Source of the DNA: Halichoerus grypus
Lineage: Eukaryota; Chordata; Mammalia; Carnivora; Phocidae
Reading direction: 5' to 3'
Length of the DNA stretch: 64,000 nt
NCBI RefSeq assembly: GCF_964656455.1
Contig: NC_135715.1
Span: 159,122,437 to 159,186,436, forward strand
In this document: positions 22,601-33,909 of the stretch, piece after piece
Layout of the letters: each line of letters opens with the position of its first letter
Numbering within the stretch: position 1 is the first letter of the stretch
Translations under genes and position numbers: made by a program
Notes under the pieces: generated by a model
Told to the model about the DNA's origin: nothing
Database searches by the model: none
The model's input: only the letters and a program-made list of their open reading frames with translations

Positions 22601-25146
22601 CTCCCACCTGCATGGATTTGTAGAGCTAGTAGAAGACCTGGGGTGTGAGCCCTGATCCAAGAAACCCCCCATGCCGTCCAACCTCCCACCTGCATGGATT
22701 TGTAGAGCTAGTAGAAGACCTGGGGTGTGAGCCCTGATCCAGGAAACCCCCCATGCCGTCCAACCTCCCACCTGCATGGATTTGTAGAGCTAGTAGAAGA
22801 CCTGGGGTGTGAGCCCTGATCCAAGAAACCCCCCATGCCGTCCAACCTCCCACCTGCATGGATTTGTAGAGCTAGTAGAAGACCTGGGGTGTGAGCCCTG
22901 ATCCAGGAAACCCCCCATGCCGTCCAACCTCCCACCTGCATGGATTTGTAGAGCTAGTAGAAGACCTGGGGTGTGAGCCCTGATCCAAGAAACCCCCCAT
23001 GCCGTCCAACCTCCCACCTGCATGGATTTGTAGAGCTAGTAGAAGACCTGGGGTGTGAGCCCTGATCCAAGAAACCCCCCATGCTGTCCAACCTCCCACC
23101 TGCATGGATTTGTAGAGCTAGTAGAAGACCTGGGGTGTGAGCCCTGATCCAAGAAACCCCCCATGCCGTCCAACCTCCCACCTGCATGGATTTGTAGAGC
23201 TAGTAGAAGACCTGGGGTGTGAGCCCTGATCCAGGAAACCCCCCATGCCGTCCAACCTCCCACCTGCATGGATTTGTAGAGCTAGTAGAAGACCTGGGGT
23301 GTGAGCCCTGATCCAAGAAACCCCCCATGCCGTCCAACCTCCCACCTGCATGGATTTGTAGAGCTAGTAGAAGACCTGGGGTGTGAGCCCTGATCCAGGA
23401 AACCCCCCATGCCGTCCAACCTCCCACCTGCATGGATTTGTAGAGCTAGTAGAAGACCTGGGGTGTGAGCCCTGATCCAAGAAACCCCCCATGCCGTCCA
23501 ACCGCCCACCTGCATGGATTTGTAGAGCTAGTAGAAGACCTGGGGTGTGAGCCCTGATCCAAGAAACCCCCCATGCCGTCCAACCTCCCACCTGCATGGA
23601 TTTGTAGAGCTAGTAGAAGACCTGGGGTGTGAGCCCTGATCCAAGAAACCCCCCATGCCGTCCAACCTCCCACCTGCATGGATTTGTAGAGCTAGTAGAA
23701 GACCTGGGGTGTGAGCCCTGATCCAAGAAACCCCCCATGCCGTCCAACCTCCCACCTGCATGGATTTGTAGAGCTAGTAGAAGACCTGGGGTGTGAGCCC
23801 TGATCCAGGAAACCCCCCATGCCGTCCAACCTCCCACCTGCATGGATTTGTAGAGCTAGTAGAAGACCTGGGGTGTGAGCCCTGATCCAAGAAACCCCCC
23901 ATGCCGTCCAACCTCCCACCTGCATGGATTTGTAGAGCTAGTAGAAGACCTGGGGTGTGAGCCCTGATCCAGGAAACCCCCCATGCCGTCCAACCTCCCA
24001 CCTGCATGGATTTGTAGAGCTAGTAGAAGACCTGGGGTGTGAGCCCTGATCCAAGAAACCCCCCATGCCGTCCAACCTCCCACCTGCATGGATTTGTAGA
24101 GCTAGTAGAAGACCTGGGGTGTGAGCCCTGATCCAAGAAACCCCCCATGCCGTCCAACCTCCCACCTGCATGGATTTGTAGAGCTAGTAGAAGACCTGGG
24201 GTGTGAGCCCTGATCCAGGAAACCCCCCATGCCGTCCAACCTCCCACCTGCATGGATTTGTAGAGCTAGTAGAAGACCTGGGGTGTGAGCCCTGATCCAA
24301 GAAACCCCCCATGCCGTCCAACCTCCCACCTGCATGGATTTGTAGAGCTAGTAGAAGACCTGGGGTGTGAGCCCTGATCCAGGAAACCCCCCATGCCGTC
24401 CAACCTCCCACCTGCATGGATTTGTAGAGCTAGTAGAAGACCTGGGGTGTGAGCCCTGATCCAAGAAACCCCCCATGCCGTCCAACCTCCCACCTGCATG
24501 GATTTGTAGAGCTAGTAGAAGACCTGGGGTGTGAGCCCTGATCCAAGAAACCCCCCATGCTGTCCAACCTCCCACCTGCATGGATTTGTAGAGCTAGTAG
24601 AAGACCTGGGGTGTGAGCCCTGATCCAAGAAACCCCCCATGCCGTCCAACCTCCCACCTGCATGGATTTGTAGAGCTAGTAGAAGACCTGGGGTGTGAGC
24701 CCTGATCCAGGAAACCCCCCATGCCGTCCAACCTCCCACCTGCATGGATTTGTAGAGCTAGTAGAAGACCTGGGGTGTGAGCCCTGATCCAAGAAACCCC
24801 CCATGCCGTCCAACCTCCCACCTGCATGGATTTGTAGAGCTAGTAGAAGACCTGGGGTGTGAGCCCTGATCCAGGAAACCCCCCATGCCGTCCAACCTCC
24901 CACCTGCATGGATTTGTAGAGCTAGTAGAAGACCTGGGGTGTGAGCCCTGATCCAAGAAACCCCCCATGCCGTCCAACCTCCCACCTGCATGGATTTGTA
25001 GAGCTAGTAGAAGACCTGGGGTGTGAGCCCTGATCCAAGAAACCCCCCATGCTGTCCAACCTCCCACCTGCATGGATTTGTAGAGCTAGTAGAAGACCTG
25101 GGGTGTGAGCCCTGATCCAAGAAACCCCCCATGCCTTCCAACCTCC
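19571..25146. repeat. Minisatellite: 68 tandem units of 82 bp
   Basis: The array spans 5576 bp, exactly 68 times 82, with no internal indel. Each unit starts CACCTGCATGGATTTG, carries GAGCTAGTAGAAGACC and GGGGTGTGAGCCC, and ends CCAACCTCC. The units are nearly identical. The main variable site is base 56 (G or A): G in 23 units, A in 45. Base 71 is C>T in units 43, 61 and 67. Unit 48 has T80G and unit 68 has G72T. About 50 overlapping minus-strand ORFs of 77 codons exist only because 82 is not a multiple of 3, so each frame meets the same stop every three units. They are not genes. Copy number in the living animal may differ from this assembly. Confidence 0.98.
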
Positions 25147-26030
25147 CTTCAGTAGAAATATTGCATTCAATGAGTTGTTGACTTTGATAGTTGATTAAAG
25201 TAATTCATTTTCACGTTTGAGGGAGATGTTGAGCACAAGATGTGGCTACACTGTGGAGGGTATAGAATCCTGAAGGACCCCCAGTCTACCTGGGGTGGGA
25301 AGAGGAGAAACAAGAACAGCTCCCCACCCTCCTTCTGCTCTGCTGTTGCTGGAGTACTGACATGGACCCATGCACCCCAGGACCATTCCTTGGGAAGACT
25401 TGCTCTCCCCCCTGCCCTCGCTTTCTTATCCAAACTCTTTCTGGGGCTCTCTAGATGTTCAGATGAAGAATCAAGATGTCTCTCTGAGGCAGGCCTCTTG
25501 TTATTACAGGGAGCACTCTATTTCCCAGCAGATAGGGTCCAAAAGGCTAGTAGGGACTTTATCATAAGCCCAGTGTGGCACTATAAATATTCTGGCTAAA
25601 ATCATCTGAGGGTGAACAGAAAAGCCTGGCTTTAGCCCAGGTGCACAATTTTTTTCCCCTCATAGGAACATTTCTAAGAAAATGGGTGTTTGTCCTTATA
25701 AAATCACTTAATTCCTGAGGCTCTTAGGGGTTTTGTCATATTCTACATATTAGGCCCAGTAGTGTGGTGTGAAGTTCCTGGGGACGCTGGACACCTGTGG
25801 GCCCCATCAGCATGGTAGGTGGCTGGCCTGTAACTTGCTTTGGTGACACTTCTAGGGATTCAGTGGTGTCAGGTCATTTGGCTGAGGGGCTGGCAGTTTA
25901 TTAACGTCCCTATCCCTGACTTGTCAAGAGTTACAAGGTTACACGCTGACAGGGGATATTTTTATTTAAAAAATGGATTTCTAAGACAAGATCAGTTTTA
26001 GTCTTGGCAGCCCTGGTACTGTCACTCTAG
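25147..26030. other. Single-copy right flank of the minisatellite
   Basis: The last unit breaks at CCAACCTCC|CTTCAGTAG. Beyond it I see no repeat. Opposed ORFs at 25167-25433 (minus) and 25240-25599 (plus) overlap and have no recognisable domain. Confidence 0.45.
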
Positions 26031-26120
26031 GTAAAACTCATCACTAGTTCAAATCCCAGCTCAGTTCTTACCAGGTGGGTGTCCTCAGGCAAGTTCTCAA
26101 GCATTCCTGGTCTTTGGACC
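26030..26120 (+). repeat. MIR SINE fragment
   Basis: AGTTCAAATCCCAGCTCAG, TACCAGGTGGGTGTCCTC and GGCAAGTTCTCAAGC correspond to the MIR core in sense orientation. Confidence 0.6.
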
Positions 26121-26779
26121 TTTCAGTTTTGAAAATACTAACCCATCTCAAAAGCCTGTGGTAGACTGAACATTTAAAAGTCAAACAGGAGCTAAAAATG
26201 GGAAAAAGCAAAGTAATAAAAAATGTGTGTTATCCTCTCCCCGATTTAATATTAAGGGTTATAATCAGATGCGGAATGACCACAGAGCTACATGCCCAAA
26301 CCAAGAAACAGATTATCCTAAATGACTTTTTTTTTTTTCTAAAAAGCTGTTGATCCCCTTCATTTTAGTTCTCATCTAATTCCTAGCAGGAGAATATGGT
26401 GGGGAATAATAACCTATACCAAGTTAGCAGGTTTTGTACTTACGCGCAAGGTTGTGCTATTATTAGTCTTGTGAGATCAGGGGTCTATAAATACGCGAGA
26501 GAGCCTTTCTTTGTAGTTATGTTTTACTCAGGGCCCTTGAGTTCTTTTGCATTAGGATCCTAGGGTCTTGCAGAAACAGCCTGCTGTGTCAGCTGGTCCA
26601 ACCTCCTCAATCTGACAGACCGAGAAACAGAGGCCAGAGACTCACAGCCTCTTCAGGCTTTATTTGCCTTATCTGTAGAATGACAGTCCTTATCTTAGAG
26701 GTGTTTCTATACTTTAGGGCCTAGAAAGGTACCTGGCATGTGATAGGCCTCATATGAACGTGTGAGAGGCAGCAAACCT

Positions 26780-27210
26780 CGGTAGTGAAGAGAAAATCTC
26801 TGTATCAGACGGTTGCCTTCATACTCTGGTCTTCCTTCCCCTCACTCTTTTGTGACCTTGGATGAATTAACTAAAGTCCCCGATCCTCACAGAACTGTTG
26901 CAAGCATTAAATTAGTTACTAGACAGGGCGCCTGGGTGGCTCAGTTGGTTAAGCGACTGCCTTCGGCTCAGGTCATGATCCTGGAGTCCCGGGATCGAGT
27001 CCCGCATCGGGCTCCCTGCTCGGCGAGGAGCCTGCTTCTCCCTCTAACCCTCCCCCCTCTCATGTACTCTCTCTCATTCTCGCTCTCTCAAATAAATAAA
27101 TAAATCTTTAAAAAAAAAAAAAGTAAATTAGTTACTAGACATAAAACACATAGCACCTCACACTTGATAAGCACTAGACAGGGATTAATTGTTACTCTTG
27201 TTATTTTAAA
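26780..27210 (+). repeat. MIR SINE split by a CanSINE
   Basis: TTTGTGACCTTGGATGAATT, CTCACAGAACTGTTGCAAGC on the left and AACACATAGCACCTCACACT, TTGATAAGCACTAGAC on the right are MIR-like text, interrupted at 26926-27123. Confidence 0.65.
26926..27123 (+). mobile_element. CanSINE (variant B)
   Basis: Head GGGCGCCTGGGTGGCTCAG, body with CTCTCATGTACTCTCTCTC, tail AAATAAATAAATC. The 18-bp duplication TAAATTAGTTACTAGACA lies at 26908-26925 and 27124-27141 without mismatch, so the insertion is young. Confidence 0.97.
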
Positions 27211-27561
27211 AGAGATTACATCATTTATATAAGATTGCCCATTTAGCGGCAGAGCCAGGGAAAGAATAAAAACTGTTAGCTCCTAACTGTGTGTACTCCC
27301 TACCAAACCAACGTTCCTCTCCAAGGAAACTAGTTAGACATCAGCCCAGGGTCCATTTCTAACTTCTTTGAGGCCATTTCTGACTCCTAGGACTATGAGA
27401 GAGCTGGATTGTTTATTTCACCCATGAGGATCACAGAGTTTGCAATACAACTTAATCGATAAGCTGTGAGTAAGGTGCATCAACACGCTGTACACAATTC
27501 CCGGGGACTGCGGGAGCGGCTCTGCCATTTGTCTCCATTAGGGGGAGCCAGAGAGAGAGAG

Positions 27562-27606
<45 letters not shown>

Positions 27607-28277
27607 TGGAAGGAAGAGGAAGAGCTAGCCGCTTCCTGTCCTTCCTGTTCCTGTGGGGGTGGCCCAGCAATGGCCCTGCTGCCTGACTCTTCCTGAGAGG
27701 CATTGATTTCAATTTTGCATTTTTTCCAACCTTCCCTGACACCCCTTGTCAGAGATCTGAATTCATCCTCTAAGATCCCGAGGCACCAGGGCCAGCCACG
27801 CTCCCTTCCAAACTTTCAAAATGTAATAATGCCGACCTCCCTTTATTCCCCAGCCCGAGCTGGTGGGCACTTTGTGCAGTTAGTACTCCTTTTATGCTTT
27901 TAATTCTTTTAACACCTGGTTAAACATTCCTTATGTTAAATTCTCACTATAAAGTAATTGGGGTGGTTTATGTCTTCTGAGACTCTGGCAGATACACACG
28001 TGAGCATGCATTTACAAAAATGAAAAATAATCCCCTGATAGGGGCAAATCAAAAGTCCTCAATCATCTCTCCATTCTCACACTCCATACTGGATGTGGTC
28101 ATGTAAATGAGGTCTTTTTTGAGTGTCTATCAGTTACTCCATTCCCTGGAGGAAATCCGTTATTAGCGGGTGTCTGTCCCTCCAGAATTAAAAATAAATA
28201 AATAGAAATTTACATACATATCTGTACACAGTCATATATTGTAGAGCAGGATTACCCAGTGAAAACACAATGAAATA
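27211..28277. other. Single-copy stretch, no gene seen
   Basis: It contains the GA tract listed separately. Around 27440-27700 the DNA is richer in CpG than its surroundings (for example GGACTGCGGGAGCGGC), which could fit a small regulatory element. Opposed ORFs here run through the GA tract and are not genes. Confidence 0.4.
27551..27602. repeat. (GA)n tract
   Basis: About 52 bp of GA dinucleotides with one GC interruption (GAGCGAG). It is a homopurine mirror tract able to form triplex DNA, and likely length-polymorphic. Confidence 0.95.
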
Positions 28278-28480
28278 TGGGGCGCCTGGGTGGCTCAGTT
28301 GTTAAGCGTCTGCCTTCGGCTCAGGTCATGGTCCCAGCGTCCTGGGATCAAGCCCCACATCGGGCTCCTTGCTCGGTGGGAAGCCTGCTTCTCCCTCTCC
28401 CACTCCCCCTGCTTGTGTTCCCTCTCTCGCTGTCTCTCCCCCTCTCTCTGTCAAATAAATAAATAAAATCTTTAAAAAAA
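28278..28480 (+). mobile_element. CanSINE (variant A)
   Basis: Head GGCGCCTGGGTGGCTCAG, body CCCCTGCTTGTGTTCCCTCT, tail AAATAAATAAATAAAATC. The short duplication AATGAAATA lies at 28269 and 28481. Confidence 0.95.
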
Positions 28481-28489
28481 AATGAAATA

Positions 28490-30974
28490 ATGTAGCATAA
28501 ACACAACCATATATTAGCATTTAAAGTCCTTTTTCTCTTTTCTAAGAAAATTGATTTCTTCCATTTTCAAATCTTAATTAGAGTTAGATCCCAGCTCTCT
28601 CATTTTAATTGTTCCTGCTTTATTTCCCCATTCAAAATGCCATGGTCTTTCATTTTTTTTCTTTGTTCTTGATATAACTTATGCTAGGTATAAGGTAAAC
28701 ACACAATAAATGGGGTCACGAAGAGAAGAGAATGCCAGAAGAGTTCAGAATAGAAAGAAATCCCTTTCAACTGAAGAAGCCAGCAAAGACTTCTTGGAAG
28801 AGATCGAATTTGGGTGAATCTTGAAGGATGTGTTGGACTTGAAGTAAGAAAAGCTGGAGAGAACGTTAAGCAGCCTGATGCATGGGATCCAGATTCTCTA
28901 TCACAGTGAGACCACCTGCTTTCTGCATCACGGAACAGGATTACACAAAATCCACAATGAAGATTGATCCAAGAAGAAACATATCCCTGTACATAAAACC
29001 ATGAGATGGACCCAAGGAGCAAAATGCTAATTTCTCCAGTCTAGAGTGGGATGAATCTATACTGCCCATGTCGAAGACACTGTAAGATGCATTTTCTTCT
29101 TTGTTTATCCTTCCCACACAGTTCGGACAGTTGCTCCATTGTCCCCCTCCCCCATTCAGCCGCGCAAGGCCCCTCCCACCTCAAAAAGCCCAAGCCCTCC
29201 ACCAATGAACAAACAGGATTTTTTTTTTTTTTTTTTTACATTTTCCACCTAAATTTGCAGACCCTGGTCTTAGCTTCAAAAATCAAGCAGCCCTGTTGCA
29301 TTATCATTTGTAATCCCTTTAGATTTTCCCTTAACATCTCAATGAAATTCTCTCATAAATCCCCTTCTTTGCTGACCAAGTGTTATGCAGTTGCTGATTT
29401 TGCAAGATAAGTGCTAATGTAAAGTATGTCTCCTTTGAGTCTCTTTATCACTCGGTTGCTCTCTGCTCCACCTTCTCCATATTTATGTCCTTATCAGAGC
29501 CGCACACAGTATTTCAGATGAGCCTCAGTGTTCTTCCCGCCATGCCAGAATATTGACTAACCTGATAGCCTATCTCAAAATTGGTTTGGGGGGCATTCTT
29601 TTTCTCATTGTGGTGAAAATAGCTTGCCTTGTAAATGCCAGAATATATTTGTGCAGATTAGGGTTTTTAGAAAGAATGATGTCAACTGCTCTCCGGAAAG
29701 GTGTTTAAATTATTTGGAGAGGCTGTTTCAGCCATTAACATGTTCCTTTGCGGATTCACCTCGCAGGTTTGCAAAACAGTTTCTCCGCTGAAAATTTGTG
29801 CTGATTTCTTTGTAATTAAACAGAACTTTCTTAGCAATCCCTGCATGCGAGCTGTGGCTCAGAGCTTCAAAACGCTTTTCCCCTGCTGTTGAAAATCAGG
29901 AAGCCCATGGTCTCCCAGATCCTTTCTAAAAGCCTCTTTTAACCAAGAAGAAGCCTTCACAGCTTCTGTCTTATTCAGCTGTTGCCACTGATAATTTCAA
30001 AGACATACTCACAGACTCTGCTCTGCATCAGGCAGCTGTTATGTGGTTACTGAGTGTTTGTGGGAGAGTTTGCGGCCCCATGTCTCCTTTCAAGTTTCCA
30101 CTTGCATGTAGGATTGTCTGTTTGAGGAAGGTTTTGTGCTTTTCCCCCCCAGTGCAACGTGTTTCCTGTTTTCCTTGGGAGGGCTCTGCGCTGTAATCAT
30201 TTTTCCATTCCAAGTGCCTTCGAGGCGGATTTACTTAACTATTTTGACGCCTTCTCTGTGTCTGAATCTGCATTTCTGCAATACAGTTTTGGTGTTTGTT
30301 TCCTTTGGGCAGGAGCACATTCCCTGTCGCTTCTCTCTACCCTATCTGTGCACAAACTGCCTCCTTCCAAGACCCGAGACCCGAAACGTCAGTTTTGCTT
30401 TTCTACTGCTTGGATTGATGTCAAGATGATTTATAAAGCACTCTTGCCCCAGTGCCATGGGCCAACGATAGCATCAGTTTAGCAGCTCTTGAACTGCATA
30501 CCTGGACTTGCCTATTGATTAAGGCCACTACCAGATGCAGCTCAGGCCCCACGTTCCAGCCGGCAAGCCCCGGTTTATAAGCCAGTCATTTATGATGAGC
30601 ATCATTTCAGTCCTCATTGCCCGATGTGCCCGTGGCACTGTTTTGATTCACATTCATAGACTGCAGGCACCCCTGATTAAATCCTGTTGCTGTTGCATGA
30701 ATTATTTTATCTAGTCCTATTTAATTCACCTCTCTCTTCTTTTGGAAATCTCTGGTGAGCTTCAGGCTTCATCCTGTAGATCTTTTGTCTATTTCTGAAG
30801 CTAAAGCTAGATTGATTACACATCCTGGCCTTTGAATACTTTGTGCTAGTCCTCATGCCAGGAATAAAAAGCAACCTATTACCAGTCTCGTTTTCTTCTT
30901 TCTTTCTTTGGCATGATCCAAGGTTTTTCAGATCACTGCAATCCACCTGAAGAGGGTAAGTGTTCCCTGAGAAC
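28490..30974. other. Mostly single-copy stretch, no gene seen
   Basis: Repeat text is sparse, apart from part of an old repeat around 28690-28880 and a T17 run near 29220. ORFs of up to 119 codons (29051-29410, 30159-30482) match nothing I know. The 29600-29900 piece has balanced, repeat-free sequence that could be conserved non-coding DNA. Confidence 0.4.
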
Positions 30975-31190
30975 AGTGCTTCTCAACTGGGATGATTTTG
31001 TTCCCTGGGGACATTCGATGATTTCTGGAGACATTTTTGGTTGTTTACAACTGCTGGTGGGGGTGATACTGGCCTTTTGTGCGCAGAGGCTAGAGATGCT
31101 ACTAAACGTCCTGCGATGTACATGATAGCTCCTCGCGACAATGAATTTTTCAGCCCCGAATTTCAGTAATACAGGGGCTGAGAAACCCAG
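30975..31190. repeat. MER20-like DNA transposon remnant, second copy
   Basis: From AACAGTGCTTCTCAACTGGG through GGAGACATTTTTGGTTGTTT and GATGCTACTAAACGTCC to GGGGCTGAGAAACCC. It is in the opposite orientation to the copy at 16128-16322. Confidence 0.68.
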
Positions 31191-31464
31191 CACTAGACCC
31201 TATGGTTCTAGATGCACTTAAATGTGGCAATGATATATCTCTGTATGTCCTTTCCCAGATCCCTGATACCTGTTCTCTGGGTTCAGGCACCATCAGGCTA
31301 TCCCTTAATAATATATCTCTACTTCCAACCCCAGCTTTAGGATTAGGCATGGGAATGGTTGAAACAATGCATGCAGAGCCCAAATTTGCTGTTCATCCTT
31401 GTTACCTTCTTTATTTAGTTACACACGATTCTTTTGACCAGAAAAGAAATAATACAGCCTGCCA

Positions 31465-31930
31465 GTGGACATTCATTCATTCATTCATTCATGGGTATTT
31501 TTTGAGTGCCTATTATGATGAACACTGTGCTAAGTGCTGGGAGACAAAATCAAAATGCTCTTTTGCATTCTTGGAATTTACAGTCTAGGAAGGAAGCCTG
31601 ACAAAATTCAGGAAAGCATTATGAAGAAAGCCCAGTGTGGTGATACAGACTAATGGGAGTGAGGGAGAAGGGGGCATGGGAAGTGGTTCTTAGAGAGGGA
31701 GGTCAGAGAAGACCTCTCTGAGGGGGTGACATTGTGGCCAAGGAGGATCCAGTCATGCAGGAGCAGAGATGGAGGGTAGAACATATGGTAAGGACCCTAG
31801 GCCAGAACGAGCTCAGCCCTCGATAGGGTATAAAGAAAAAAAATGAGGCTCTGGGCTGAGCAATGAGCAACTCCAGTGACCTCCACTGACCTAATCTAGC
31901 AAGGTAGCCCTCAAGAAGGCAAGAGGCAAA
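31465..31930 (+). repeat. Old interspersed repeat, copy 1 (family not assigned)
   Basis: An ATTCATTCATTCATT run, TTGAGTGCCTATTATGATG, AAGTGCTGGGAGACAAA and GAAGACCTCTCTGAGGGGGT belong to a common eutherian repeat also seen at 33910-35640. Bases 31816-31877 are almost the same as 35108-35167. Confidence 0.6.
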
Positions 31931-33909
31931 GAATTGCATGATAGACGTGTTGGTAGTAAAAGCCTTGCAGAGAACAAGAGTACAGCTCTCCTCATCAGAG
32001 GGACTGCGCCTGGCCCCCACTGGACAGGCCCCAGCTTCCTTAAAAGACTTAGTTTACAAAGGAAGCATGTTGGGAGAGGCAATGAGCTGGGGACAAGGAT
32101 TGGCCCTGTTTGCCATCTGGGGGTAAGAGGAGAGCCACAGGAACAGCAACAAACCCTCATTTCTCCACCTTACCATGGATAGTAGGACGGTCCTGTCTCT
32201 ATTCTTTCTACAGTACCTGGCATGTATCTCACTCAGTAACCCACAGAAATATTGATGCTGACCATTCCATTTATAACCTCATTCCCCATTAATTTAAGCA
32301 AGCCAGCAATGGCTCAGATCTCTCCATAAGGTATAAATTCTTTTGTATTTAGAGACCAGGTTTTCTTGGTTTGAATGATCTAGCATATATCAACTTGTAC
32401 TCAGAGCAATAGAGAACCCACTTCAATCACAGAGTGAAGTCTGAGAGTGCACTTTGCTCTGAGCTCTGGGGAGTCAGCTATTATGTTCCTTGGGTAATCT
32501 AAACATGACCTTTCCAAATGTTCTGATCTAAAGCAAATGATTTCAATCTCTTTCACCAGAGGAATATAGTCCTTTTATTATTTTCCTTATTGTTTCTGAG
32601 ATGTGTGAGGTTTCCTACGTGCTCAGAGTTGTTCTTTGGAAATCAAGTCCGACCATTCCCATTGGTGTTCCATACTTTTACATCTAAATGGGAATTCTTA
32701 TTCTTCCTTGGCTCTAATGTTAACTGGGATTTGTGTGAATGCCTTTAAGTCCTTTCCACAGCTCACACTCTACCAGACTTGGTTACTTGGGCTATCTGAG
32801 CCAATGTATAACAGGTACAGTGTGAAGGAGTGGAGGTTGGATGGCTGCAGACGCAGTCAAGAGGAATAGTGGCTCAGAGTCCAAAGTCATGACTTACTGA
32901 GTATCAAGTCCATGGGCCTCTGGCCTTTCCACAGGAGTTCTTTGGAAAACAACCAAAATAATTGCCCAATCGTCTCTATCTCTGTCTCTGTCTCTGTCTC
33001 TATCTCTATCTCACTGTCCCTCTAGCATTTCTCTCTCTCTCTCTCTCTCTCTATCACTATTAATGTAGGCACTTATAGCAATAAATATACTTCTCTTAAT
33101 TGGGGCACAGAATGAGTAGGTAAAATAGAGTAAAAAAGGTGTTTGTTTGTTTGTTTAGAATCACAACAACCTGAAACCATTCTGTTTCTAAGGGACTTGC
33201 CTATTTCTGTGTTTATTTGAAAGGCAAGGATCACTTTTCCCCTTCCATTTTGCTCCCTCCCACCACCCTTTGGTTTAAAAAGCAGGAAGAGAGCATTAAG
33301 CTGCTTTCCAAAAGAAATGAGGGGGAGAACAATGGGGAAGAAGAAGAGGGGCCTTGAAATGTCACCAGTGAAAAATCACCAATGGCAAGGTGGTGGTGGT
33401 GGCGGCTCTAGGGCTTTTAAGGACAGGAATGTTTAATGTTGAAATTTAAAGCTGTTTGTTTCCTCTTGTTGTAGTGTAAACCATGTTGCTTCCTTCGCTT
33501 CTCCTCATCCCAGCTGCTGCAACACTCCTGCTTTATCCTCAAAGCCTGGTCAGGTGGAGTTTGAGGCCAGTGAGAAAGAGAAAGCTGTTTCTCATCTGGG
33601 GCATGTTGGAGCAGAAATCTAAGAACAGCTTCATGAGAAGAGATGTGAATGAGACTGAGAATTTACAGGAGCAGCACATTAAAACTCTCAAGAGCACTTC
33701 TTGAGAACATAAGATACCAGGAATTCATAAACATCCTGAGGAGGACATTGAACTTTTGCAGGAAAGAAAGTTCCTCTCAACTATATGTAGATCTGAAAGA
33801 ATGGATACCTCAAGCTGATATCTGAGTTACTTAACGTTCAAATAATTGTGAAGTAGGACCAGATATCTTAAGAATGCATATGTAACTTGACAGGTGAAGC
33901 ACATCTGAG
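31931..33909. other. Single-copy stretch, no gene seen
   Basis: Contains the TC tract at 32974-33054. The plus ORFs at 31934-32182, 32636-32869 and 33483-33704 have no recognisable domain and no convincing splice context. Confidence 0.4.
32974..33054. repeat. (TC)n / (TCTGTC)n tract
   Basis: Repeated CTCTGTCTCTGTCTC and a later run of CTCTCTCTCTCTCTC, separated by a short non-repetitive piece (CACTGTCCCTCTAGC). Confidence 0.9.

Noticed and set aside
19571..25146. CRISPR-like array
   Set aside because: There are no unique spacers; the whole 82-bp unit is repeated, and the host is a mammal.
19558..25170. Overlapping minus-strand ORFs of about 77 codons every 82 bp
   Set aside because: They are a by-product of an 82-bp period: three units give 246 bp, each frame meets the same stop once per three units, and each ATG recurs. 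No protein family is recognised and all sit in a minisatellite.
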